DNA from: Lytechinus pictus
Taxonomy: Eukaryota; Echinodermata; Echinoidea; Temnopleuroida; Toxopneustidae
Length of the DNA stretch: 64,000 bases
Assembly (NCBI RefSeq): GCF_037042905.1
Contig: NC_087246.1
Coordinates: forward strand, 32,292,001 to 32,356,000
Direction: 5' to 3'
How positions within the stretch are numbered: position 1 is the stretch's first letter; each line of letters begins with the position of its first letter. The notes below the pieces were generated by a model that saw nothing but the letters and a program-made list of their open reading frames with translations, was not told where the DNA came from and searched no databases. Positions 38,867 to 50,600 of the stretch are shown here, piece after piece. The position numbers and the translations under genes are program-made.

Positions 38867-39508
38867 CCCCAGGCCAAGAACAAAAGAAAATAAGCCAACA
38901 ATCATTGCCAATCTTCAACTTACAAGTTCAACCAGGGAGGGAGTCTAAGTTAGTAACAAAGCCAAGGACACAGGGCCTAAATGGATGAGTCATTGAGTGT
39001 GTTTAATAAAATAATAGAAATTAGAATACTTTTTACAAGACTACAAGTACAACCACCGAAATTTGCCAAACAGAGTCTACAGTCCACACAAATGAAAAAA
39101 GATGGCGGCTTGGAATACATTTGACCGAATGATCAAACAAGGACTTGAAAAAAGATGATGATAAAACAAAATTATTTTAAGGTTGGTAAACGTACCTCTC
39201 GCAAAGGATGCTGGTTATTTATCTCAAGTGCAATTACAACAGAGTCTATCACAACAAAGTGATATCACCTATTCCATTACGTGCATAAGATATCGCACGC
39301 ACTGATCATGCAATGGACTTTATGGTAAAAAATCTTGGCTAGGCCTTGGGAATATCAATAATCTCCTCGACTGACCTCGTCATTTATTATTTTTGAGGGA
39401 ATCAGTTGTATGATCGAATCGATGTACACCTAAATGAACTCTTAACAGATGTTGGGGGTGTCGTCCTTCACGTAAACTCAGCAAATGGATGAAAAATTGT
39501 AAACTTAC

Positions 39509-39620
39509 CGCGCGTCAAAGCCGTAAGTGGAGATTTAGCACTTCCTCGTCTAAAACCTCCACTGGATCAAAGCGCAAGCGCAAGCTTGCTCGACAGCTAG
39601 CTATCGCGGGACTTTCCCTT
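39509..39620 (-). promoter_or_regulatory. Possible CpG-rich first exon or promoter
   Basis: A CpG-rich patch (tcaaagcgcaagcgcaagct, accgcgcgtcaaagccg) in an AT-rich region. On the minus strand it ends in GACGCGCG|GTAAGT, a consensus donor at 39508. It could be a non-coding first exon for CUEDC1, which lies next on this strand. The plus strand also has a donor-like ccgtaagtgg, so the direction is uncertain. Confidence 0.3.
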
Positions 39621-40210
39621 GGCAAGTTTTGTTTTCGTTTTCATACAGACCCTGCCCCCAAAATTTCCTCGGCCGAGAAAAAAAACCCAATAAAAAATAA
39701 TTGACAAGAAATGCAAGTAAACCTGAAAATATTTTGAAAAATCTTTAATACAGGCCTATTAGACCAACAACAAAAAAAGCAAGCTGCCCACCTAAACCAC
39801 AGCAAGCATAATGATGCTGGAGGCCGTTTGAAGAATTAGAGGAGATCGAAGGGAGTCTGACTTACATGTATTTTATTATTTAACCGTTTTCTTTTGAAAT
39901 ATTATCACTGTTGTTCGAGTGGCCGACGGTTGTATTCTACTTAAAAGGGAACTTTATAGCCCGGGCTATATAGTAGAGCATTTTTTTCTTTGCAATCCTA
40001 TAGACACTGGCTCCTAGCAGGGGCGGAAATCTCTCCCAAAAGGTAGGGGGGACACAGGGCATGCAGATCCAGCCTTCGCCAATAGGGGGGGGGGGGCGGA
40101 AATTTGTTTCAGCCATATTTTCCCCGATCGGCAGCACGAAGATGATTTTTGTTTGTTTCTTCGAAGGGGTAGTCCTCATTAGTCACTTCTTAGCTTTGTT
40201 CTTATAAATT

Positions 40211-41960
40211 AATATATATAATGATGCGAGCGCAAAGCGCGAGCTAATTTTTTTGGAAATTTTATGTATTTTTTCCTAAAATTTGAACTGATTTTGGGCA
40301 ATGTTTATTATCCTGAAAAAGATGTGTATGCAACTTAATAATTACTACGAACGCAACGCGCGAGCAGAAATGAACTGATGGAAAACATACCTGTTAAAGT
40401 AGCATTTAACAATCAAATAATGATTTTTTTTTTACATTTTCACCTAAAGAATGGAAATTCTAAGCACTTTATGTAACTCAAGCAGAATAGGTATATATGT
40501 AAACAATTAATGCGAGCGGAAAATTTTGAGATTCAGTCCTATAATATTTACTGTACGGGACACTCTATTCATGTTTTGTCAATCCTTAAAAGGATTAGTA
40601 TTAATAATGCGAGCGCAAAGCGCGATCAGAAAATTTGTATATACGTTTTGAACTGGTACCTGTTGAAAAGGTACCTGTTAAGGACTACTTGCACTTAGCC
40701 ATGAAGGCGTTACATATTTCAACAATCAAAAAATGCGAGCGCGAAGCGCGAGCTGAAATTTTTTTAACTTTCTAAAGAAAGAATGGAAAATTTTAATCAG
40801 GTTTTGTAATCGTGAACAGGATAGCTATAACTTAACGATTGATGCGAGCGCGAAGCGCGAGCAGAAACAAAATCGAGATTTAGACCTAAAAATGGGCCAC
40901 TCTGTTCATGTTTTGTAAATCATCAAAAGGATGAGTAATATGGGGTCTTCCTACATTAATAATGCGAGCACAAAGCGCGAGCAGAAAAAAATTGATATTG
41001 TGATCTGAAACTGGATAATGATTTAAATTAGAGAACAAGTTGAGTATCTGAATAAACATGCGCGAGCGTGTTTCATATTTAGACCTAGAATGTAGGCATT
41101 CAAAATACAACTTTAATCATGAAAATCATGAAACTTTGATATTCCGATCTGAAAAAAAAGTGAATTTCAGCTTTATATTTTAAGCACTTTGTAGAAAAAT
41201 TGTAAGGTGGATATGGATCGCACTTAAAAAAGAGCTGATATTATTATTACTTTGAGTTTTGACATAAGACCGGGACATCCTTACGACATGTCATCATATG
41301 AAAATGATGACTATCTTCCTATTCCTCTTGCTAAGCGCGAGATGAAACAAAAGGGACAATTTAATTATTAAATTAATATCATATTTATTAATGCCTAATG
41401 AGGGCGCGAAATCTGATGATATCATGGCATAAAAACTGGACATTTCACTTTTGTGATTACGAATAGGATGCATCAGTTAATATATTTTTAACCATTAATG
41501 CGAGCGCAAATCGTGAGCTAAAATTTTTGATAAACTGTCATGAAAAGGGGTAAAATTTTAAGTAGTTTGTTGTATAATCAATATTGGAACATTTATATAA
41601 CTCGCCAATCAAAATGCAAGCGTGCAGCGCGCTAGCTGATACGTCTTGACAATCAGACCTAAAAAGGGATATTTTGGAAACTTTATGGAATACACGAAAA
41701 TAATAGGTACCTGATAAATCAAAATTGCGAGCGCGCAGCGCAAGCAGCAAATGTTAACATTCAGAGAATAAAACTGACATTTTTACAGAGCACTTTTTAA
41801 AAACCAATTTGTAAATTACACAAATTAATGAAAGTTCGATTTCCGAGGTGAAATATGTTTTGTATATTGACTTCCAAGCTTGATATTCGAACTCCATATT
41901 GAACAAGATATGTAAATCACCTATAACAGGCAATGCGAGCGCGAAGCGCGAGCGAAAATT
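40211..41960. repeat. Dispersed GC-rich mirror motif array
   Basis: About a dozen copies of aatgcgagcgcgaagcgcgagc, at roughly 100-200 bp spacing: near 40224, 40348, 40509, 40609, 40735, 40844, 40965, 41499, 41613, 41728 and 41936, plus degraded ones. Each is set in AT-rich filler with recurring phrases such as catgttttgtaa and gacattt. The motif reads the same backward on one strand (mirror symmetry), not as an inverted repeat. Confidence 0.8.
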
Positions 41961-42089
41961 TTATATAGTGGCACGAAAGATTCTTTTTATTTTCCAAGTC
42001 TTCCCCTCATCTTATTTTATGCACTCGTCGTCCTCTTCTTTTTCTCCTCTCTTTTCCCTCCTTTTTTACTTCTTTCTTTCCTTTTTTTT

Positions 42090-42365
42090 GCGCCGCCAAG
42101 AGGGGGGGGGGGGGGCCCTCGGCCCCCTGGGTCCGCCTATGGGGACAAGGGGCGGGAAAATTTGACAAGCAAAAAAAAAAGTTATCATCGCCAAAGTAAG
42201 GTCATCTCGTCCCAAAATACATGTTTTATTTCGATTTAGAATGATGTATTTCTTACCATCATAAAAGACCAAAAATAGTAGGGGGGACATTTGGTATTGT
42301 GTCCCCCTACTATTTTGAGTAGGGGGGACACGTCCCCCCTGTCCCCCCTGGGATTTCCGCCCATG
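42090..42365. repeat. Poly-G/C flanked repeat, inverted partner of 42590-42895
   Basis: Contains aaatttgacaagcaaaa, gtcatctcgtcccaaaatac, atgatgtatttcttaccatc and ccctactattttgagtaggg. The same blocks appear in reverse order and orientation at 42590-42895. Confidence 0.78.
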
Positions 42366-42589
42366 GCTCCTAGCTGTAGAACAATTAACGTTCAATTTTA
42401 CATCTTAATTTCAGTTTAAAAAAACCAAATCTATAGTGGAGCATTTTTTGTTGTTGCAATCCTTACACTGCCTCCTGTACGTATTATTTTTTAATCTTTA
42501 ACTTTCCATATCGTAACGTGATTCTTCGCCGCAGGCAGTACTTCATTTCAATATAGAATCCACACCCTGAGCCACGTACACCCCCATGG

Positions 42590-42895
42590 GGGGGGGCGGA
42601 AATCCCAGGGAATAGGGGGATGTCCCCCTACTCAAAATAGTAGGGGGGGCACAATATGAATATCAAATGTCCCCCCTACTATTTGTGGTCTTTTATGATG
42701 GTAAGAAATACATCATTCAAAATCGAAATAAAACATGTATTTTAGGACGAGATGGGATGATAACCTTTTTTTTATTTGCTTGTCAAATTTATTTTCGTCG
42801 AAATGACCTTAAATTTGGGGTGATAACATTGTTTTTGCTTGTCAAATTTTCCAGCCCCTTGTCCCCCCTACCTTTTGGGAGAGATTTCCGCCCCT
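42590..42895. repeat. Poly-G/C flanked repeat, inverted partner of 42090-42365
   Basis: Carries gatggtaagaaatacatcat, gtattttaggacgagatggg and tgcttgtcaaattttccagc, the reverse complement of blocks in the left copy. The ends carry ggcggaaatccc and gagatttccgcccc, a motif also seen at 40020-40050. Confidence 0.78.
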
Positions 42896-45090
42896 GTACA
42901 CCCCTTCATTGCGTTTCCCCACATCAAAGTTTCCAAAACCTTGGAGGGGGATAATTATCCAGATATAGGCCAAAGCTATATGGAACAGCCTTAATTCATG
43001 AAGACATTAAAAGACAATTTATATCCTAATTCTGAAACTAAAACTTAAAAAATAAAAACCTAAAAAACAGTTTTCGTTCAATTCTTCACAATTCAATCTA
43101 AGAAATAGGGGAGATTATAAGTCAAGGTTACTAGCTTGTCACTAACTTAATTGGCTCCTAGTTGACCAGGCTTCATTTGGGGATGATAACCCTAGCTTGC
43201 ATACGTAGGGGCTGTGAAGGGGGAAACCCTGTTTCAATCCCAGGAGCAAGTGATCCCTGGCTAAATTTGGTTTGGGTTGACTGCCCATTCCATCTTATTA
43301 CTAATGTCACATTATTTGATTATGGTGTATTTTGTGGCAGTCATGGGCCACTTTTCAACATTTAATGATAGCAACATCAGGCCCAATAAAGAACAATCTA
43401 AAAAAATACATCTTGAAAATCGCATTGAGCATAGTACAGAGTGGGTTTGGTTCGTAGCTATGTACAAGTCGAATTTATACTTCCCATTTTAAACCCCTTT
43501 GTAACCGCAGTGAAGGACGATATGGTCCTATATTGAATACTAGTACTCAATGGATTGAACTGAATTATGGATTTAAACACTGGAAATTCAGTTGTGACGT
43601 CACATGCGAGCACCCCCTCCTACCCACCCACCCATAAGTGGAAATCGGAATTTATTTCACCCGTGTATGGAACTGCTAATGAATCCTCTTGAAATATCAC
43701 AAACTCATCAAGAGTTTTATCGAAATCCGGTATAAATTGCTCCCACGTGACGCCAGGAAAGTGTTATAGATCGTATTGTTCACGAAATCGTTATTAATAT
43801 GATTCTCTCATGATTTTTCAGCGTTTCTTTCTTCAGGGTGGACTTCCTCTTATGATTTATTTTAATGTATTTCATTTGTTGACACCCCCCACACACACAC
43901 ACCCTATCTCCTCCCCCTCTATCTCTCTCCCTCTCTCTCTCTTCTATAGTAGGCATATACAGTTCTTTGCTCCGTTCATCTCTCATCATCACTTCATAGC
44001 CAGATGGGAGCAAGTAAGAATGGATCAACATAACGAGGAATGTATAAACTTTTGCCTTCTATTACATTGTTAAAGAATGAAATATAATTTCAACAAAGGC
44101 GCACATTGATATCATAACTAATGGTTGTAATAATTACCCAATCACAATAGTATGAACATTTATTTGAAAGAATATTTAATAATCTACATAGGCCTATCTC
44201 TTTTTTTTTATATCAGCAGATTATAAACTGTTGTGCCACGATAATAAATAAATTTACATGCGATAGATATTTTCAAATTATACAGCCATGTACTATTTTT
44301 ATCAGCTATTTCATAAAAAGAAATCGGTAAAGCTCTGATGAACTGATATCAGTGGTAAAGACGTAAGTTGCCACAAAATACCCAAGTTGTAATGGATAGA
44401 AAATGCATTCTTGTTTACACATAGTTCTACAATGCATCAACAATGAAGATAATTATTGACATATTTCCGTAAAAAAATGAACTTAGTTAACGTCAAAACA
44501 ATTTTTATTACTATATTTCTGTATTGAAGAAAATGACCACCATTACTGACATTATGATGTAAACTGTCTATTCAGTCATTAGTTACAACTAACCTAAATT
44601 TATTTATGTCACACTCATCATGACTTGTATTGACTTATATTATGAGCTAGCCTCAAGGATAAAGCAGCGTGATTGTGAAATTAAATTTGCGTTATTATTA
44701 TGATAGAGAATCCAAGTTAAAGTTCATTTTTGGCTGATTGGAGAGGTTCCTATTTCACCCTCTAACTCGAAAGGTGGTGGATTAAAAGAAGACTCATTAT
44801 AATGGTAACAATATGGAGCATTTACTATATTAATATACTAGCACTCTACTTCGCTTAACATTTGGTATCAGTTGACAAGCAAAAAAGCAAAAAAAAAAGT
44901 TTTCACCAAAAATTTGAGGTCGTTTCGAAACACAAAAATTTGACAATAAAAAAAGTATTCAACAAAAATTTGAGGTCGTTTAGGGGGGGGGGTGGAACCC
45001 CTGTGACCACCTCCCAACGTACAAAATGGGTTTCTAAAAAGTTAAGGGGGTTGAACCTTCAAATCACAGTTTTCGACTGAGCGTGTGAAA

Positions 45091-45245
45091 GATCCGATGA
45101 TTCTAAAGACGAATTGCAATCATCAATACAATGATGATTCAAGATTCACGTGTGAAAAGGCCCTTTATCAACTAGGGCCTTTTCACACGTGAATCTTGAA
45201 TCATCATTGTAATGTTTATTGCAATTCGTCTTTAGAATATCGGAC
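45091..45245. repeat. Near-perfect 155 bp palindrome
   Basis: Arms of about 70 bp (gattcaagattcacgtgtga... and its complement) around a 10 bp centre at about 45168. The arm termini are tctaaagacgaattgcaat and its inverse. Confidence 0.85.
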
Positions 45246-45667
45246 CTTTTACTCGGAAAATTCGTACCGTAATTTGAATGAAACTAAATTGGAATACACC
45301 TCCGGAGTAGAAGTTTGATTTGTGATTGTGATTAGCGTTCGTAATTCTAGTTTGGTTTCACACGTGCTAAAAATTCGTCTTTAGCCTTATTTTTCACTGG
45401 AATCATCATTCAAATTACGATTTTTTTTTTATCGTGTGAAAGGGCGGCTAGATTATTAGCTTTATTAATGCATAATACGGACAAGAAAAGATATGTAACA
45501 GGGAACATAAAATTATTTAAAAATTTTGATAGGGAAATTTAATGCCATTTTGTGTAAAGTACTTCCATGTGGTTTCAAAGTACTAAATTTTCATTGATAT
45601 TTTTTATAATATTTTTACGAGCTGTTTAAGACCCAAATTTCACCCGTTGAAACTTTGGATATAACAT

Positions 45668-45830
45668 GGTGGGTGTTTCATAAAGCTTTAAGAACGACTG
45701 GTGAACCTTTCTTACACGCTATAATCACCAAGGAACATAATGGTGAATGTCTTTCACCACAAGAAAGGATCACCAGTCGTTCCTAAAATCACTCTTAACT
45801 TACGAAGAGCTTTATGAAACGGCCCCCAGG
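45668..45830. mobile_element. Palindromic MITE, family 3, copy 2
   Basis: Same family as 12245-12417: gggtgtttcataaagctt at one end and gagctttatgaaacggcccc at the other, with agaacgactggtga arms. The left arm lacks about 20 bp present in the other copy. Confidence 0.8.
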
Positions 45831-47574
45831 ATTAAAAATGTGGGCTTTTTTCGCTTTATCTCCTACTCCCTCTTCCTCTCTCTCTCTTCTCCATCTTTGC
45901 CCCTCTCTCTCTCTCTCTCTCCACACATCTTGCTCCTTCAACCTCAACCACTCCCTAACTCATTTTCCCTCTCTCGATCTCCCTACCACTCTTCCTCTCC
46001 CCCTCCCATCTGTCTCCCCGCCTTTCCCTTTCTCTTTATGTCTCTTATCTTCTCATGCCCTCGTCATCCAAAACGAAAGTTCCTTAATTTCTCTAAATTT
46101 GACCATCACTTCAAGGCCAATGGTGTTTCACAAGATACACGGTAGATGATGCTTGCCCCAAGAGCTTGATCAGGCCCCCGTAACACAAACATGACAAAGG
46201 CTAGCGATTACTTGCTGGATGAAACGGCCTATCAAGAGCATCGTTGAATGCGCATTTTGTTCAGTAGACTGAGGAGAAACCAATAAAAAATGTCCTTCCA
46301 AATTTAACGCAACTTGGTCCCACCTGACTCCTTGTGAAACACCCGATTATATTGTTAAAATACAGACCTAGGAAATAGATACCAATAGACTAAATAGGTG
46401 TATAATTAAAGCACAACCTTCCACCAAGTTTATTACATTTCACAAAAATATGGTACAATATCCATCGCACAGTGATATGTTTAATACATATAAGAAAATA
46501 CGTTTAAAAAGTGATTTCAAAGACTTCAATCTCTCCTCTTAATTGTACTTACAAACCTTTTTATCTCAGCGAAAGAATTCAATTAATATCATTGATTAAA
46601 GAAAGCATACATTATGCGCCAAGAGTATTTTTTTATAGAAAAGCATAAATGCAATGTGGGTAAGTGAAATGTATAATGTCGTACTAAAATGCAAACATAA
46701 AACGTACTCGCATCTTAAATGTATAAAGTTCACCATAAATTTTCTATACAGCATTTTCATTATTCCATTTCATTTTACAAAAAAAGTAAAAACACGAAAT
46801 ACATGTATGGTAAATATATTTTTTGATAATCAGAAGTTCATATTACAAAAGTAGATTTTTAATAACATTCAAATCCTTAATTCTACAGCTTTTTTTTCCA
46901 TCAGTTACATGCAGTAGTTACACAATACGGTATATTTCCGCAGGTTTTTTTTCATTGAATCAAACGCTCTTCAATAAATTTATACACGCTATCTTTCATG
47001 TAATGAAATTCTTCATGATTAATTTTGTTAGAACATACAAAAAACAACCAGATAAGTGCAAATTAGAAGATAATTATTCAATTTTGCACAGGTAAAACTA
47101 TATTAATTCATTGAATTAAAATGCACCCTACTTAAGAAGACGAATCTCGATAGTTAGTTCAGAACACAGTTTCAATAGTTATACTTTTAAGGACACGGTG
47201 ATAATGTGTATCGCATATATACTGAATTTTTGTTTTTCTGTATTGAATCAAATTAAAGATTAAATTCAGCATAATGAATTGTTTTAGGTCATTTAACATT
47301 AAGTATCATCACTAACAGCACTATCACAATTTTGTTGTAATTCCTGCGATGAGATAATCGACACAACTCAATTTTATTAAACAAATTACAAAAGAGACTG
47401 TAAGTTGTAATATTTCTTGGGTAGGCTATATAATTATGTAATACCTTGATCATTAGTAAGAATAGCAGGAAGTATGAGTACTTTGAAAATAAAAATAATG
47501 GCGTGGCTAAGAGGGGGAACTCGGAGATGTAGTGATTTAGCCCTTCGAAAAGAGTTCGGAGGGGTAGCACTTGC

Positions 47575-47609
47575 CTACGGCGGGGTCTGGTCATCGGATT
47601 CGTTCATTC
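47575..47609 (-). CDS. Receptor exon 20: short C-terminal tail and stop
   Basis: After the acceptor TTTATCTACAG, two bases complete a Gly codon in phase with the donor at 48625. Then MNESDDQTPP and TAG follow, giving FENKGMNESDDQTPP as the end of the protein. A minus-strand AATAAA at 47373-47378, about 200 bases downstream, is a plausible polyadenylation signal. The evidence is splice signal and phase only; read-through of the preceding donor would give a different 23-residue hydrophobic end. Confidence 0.6.
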
Positions 47610-50600
47610 CTGTAGATAAAATAAAATAATTGAAATCTCGTTTAAGTTGTAGTAAACCTTATTGCAGGTAAATTACTGCAAATGTAATGTATACACAACT
47701 ACTGAAATACAGAGTTTATTATTTAATGAGTGACAGACGCTTGTCGTGTATTCGTTCCGATGGTGTATAGAGTAATTTATGTCAATGATGTTTAATTTAG
47801 CACTCTGGAATATTCTTAATGATATCATAATGTTTTTTCTTTACGTCATTAATGATTGCGCGTTTCCTGTGGAAGGTGGTACACAGTACTGTGGCTCTTC
47901 TCTCACAAACTTGAATTCAAGATTTCCTTTAAATGTTCTGGACCCCACTGCATAGACTGTAACCCTACCAATATTAGCAAGTGACACGATATTTGCTCCG
48001 GTGTTAATATCTCAGAGGGGATACGGTTAGAGTTAGGATTGTAATAGAGTTTTTTTGTTTCAGAATACTGTGAAGACAAGAATTAGGGTTAATTAAGTGT
48101 TGGAGGTTAGACTTTATATTTGGCTTAACGTGCAGATTTTTCATCGGAGCAATTGTCGCCGGAGCAAATGTCATTAAACCAATTAGCAACTACCATTGTA
48201 ATATTATTTTTACGTTTCAACCATTGACAAAGTAATGAACTCTGCAATCCATAAGTTTTGTACTAATACCCTCCAGATCAAGTTGGCAAATTGTTAATTA
48301 TAGGAGGATTCATAGGATGTCACCAGTGCTGTGCACATGCATGCCTGGAAAACCGAACCAGTCTAAAGCAGAGGGCAGACTGTACGAGGTCCATGGCAAA
48401 GTAAAGGGACCAAGCTCAATGACCTAAGAACTCCTAGGTCATGGCCAAGGTCAATGGGGTAAACGTACGAGTCCAAGAATAAGATCAATTGCACATAAAC
48501 ATAATCGAGACACTGGAATTAACCAGGGAAAGAAATTCAATAATAGCTTAACTTTATGAGATGGACTCCAGTATAAGAGTGCGTCCCCATAACAAAAGAC
48601 AAAATGGGGATTGGAAAGCTGTACCTTTGTTCTCGAAGCCTGACTTTTCCTTGTAGGTCTCGGTGACATCTGATGCCTCAGACATGTCATCTTCATCCCC
48701 ATTGAAGAAGAGCATCATCTTGGGTACGATGTTGCAGAGGAAGATGGCAGTAGCATCAACAGTGATTCCGATGAGAATAGCTGGTGTCTGGTAGTTCTGA
48801 GGGAGGAGAGTGTAGCAACAGAGCCAAGCCACAAGGAAACAGATACTGAGGAGACTGGTCAGGAGGTGGAATTTGTTTTCCTTCTTGGCAATTCCTTGGA
48901 GATGGTTGGACGAGAAGAGTGACATGACAAATGTCGTCAAGACGAGGATGTACACGTATATCATCGAAGCAATGATGCTGGTATTGTCATGGTTACAGGT
49001 CTGACCCATAAATACCTCACATCCGAATCGGTTAACTTCATAGGCTGCATCAACGGCGGGAGCATCGAGGATCAGCCATTCAGTCACAAGGATGACTTCA
49101 GCACCAAGCAACACGCAGAACAGCACAATGTGCATGGGAAAGCTTATAAGGATGGACTTGGTGGCGCTGTCGTCACGAGCCAGGAAGCTGGCGCAGATTG
49201 TCTTGGTAACTAGGACAGCGTAGACAACTGAATATGAAAAACTGGTCATCCAACGTTGGATACCGCACACGGACTCAACAGGGGACACCATGTACCAGAT
49301 ATTGTTAAGGTACATGAGGATGATTCCGATGGCCAACATGGACACCAGGAATGGATTAGAACTCTTGATCACAGCTGAGTCACGTCGCCCAACGATGACA
49401 ACAATGGTAGCCAAACAAAGGAATCCGACAATAGCAATTACAATCAACACGATGATGCTCCAGGACTCCATGTTGGTATTCCATGCCCATCCAGAAGGTT
49501 GGTCTTCTGGGACGCGTGTAGGACATTCAGCAAGGACAGAAGGGCATTCAGATGGAGCACTGATGGGTTGATTAGCGGCTTCATTGTAGAGGTAGGTCAT
49601 GTCATCTTCCATGGTCAGTTCTCCACTTATCCACTCACCAATCTGAAATAAAACATAAATTCTTGATTCTTAATTCTCTACAGACATGACAGAAGCGTTG
49701 CTAAAAGGTTCATAGTGATATAAGCCACCTAATTAAAACATGATTCATCAACTTTAAATCTATATACTTTATATACATGCCATTTTCAACCTTTAAACGG
49801 GTTTTATTATCAAGAATTGAGCAATGATTCCTCTGTTCAAACATCTTAGGGAACAAACTATGTTGTTTGGGTAATATTTTATGTGACATATCCATGATTG
49901 TTGATAGCCGAGAGTTTGATGCATTTTTTTTGTTTTGCTCGACATTTTCTGGAGATAAACTTGCTTTAACTTTAGAAAATGATTTTATTCTTACCGTCTC
50001 GAAGCGTCCCGAAGACCCTTCACCCTGAAAGTTGATGATAGAATACTCAGCAGGACCCTGACGGTTCTCAAACCAGAAAGGACGTCGCCCTGCCCCTTCA
50101 AAGACATACACATTTTTGACAGCATGCAGGAGATCGTGCCATGATGCATCGAAGAATTCAGGGCATAGGGGAACGGAGACGTTAGTTAGGCGGGGGTAGT
50201 CGGACCGCTTGTACACATGACCAACAAATGCACCTGTTAAGGATGGAAGCCGAAATAATAAATTGACAGGTAGATGGTCATAAAGATACTGAAAGTGTTT
50301 TCATGCAAAAGGAGGGTCGAACCACTGTTAACAGATAATAGCTCGCCCATCCAGACCTTTGACTAAACGTCCCGGTGCCACTGACACACATGTCCATTAT
50401 ACATAATTCTGTTCATTGCGAAACTAAATAGTATTTTCATTTTCTCAAGGAGGTAGACGTTTTCATTCCATCTATCGATTGGCCTACACACATCCAAACT
50501 CATGACACAGATAAGAGTAGCCACGCGTTCAAAAACTGACGCGGACGTATCAAGAAGTTTCTACTCTCCGTATTGCTTTGTGAAATTATATCATTATTTA

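Larger units (their letters stand above)
42896..47574. other. Intergenic stretch between the repeat field and the receptor
   Basis: Contains a (ca)n/(ct)n microsatellite at about 43885-43945, a (ct)n-rich stretch at 45870-46040, a purine/poly-G repeat at 44874-45000 and the listed palindromes. Part of it may be the receptor 3' UTR. No gene is supported. Confidence 0.55.

Noticed and set aside
40211..41960. CRISPR-like array.
   Set aside because: Spacing is irregular, spacers are long and related to each other, and the genome is eukaryotic.
41930..42130. Coding region from the long open frames over the ct-rich stretch.
   Set aside because: Low-complexity pyrimidine sequence gives stop-free frames on both strands; no real protein pattern. 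The same is true at 45750-46145.
43880..43945. Regulatory pyrimidine tract.
   Set aside because: It is a simple (ca)n/(ct)n microsatellite with no gene boundary next to it.
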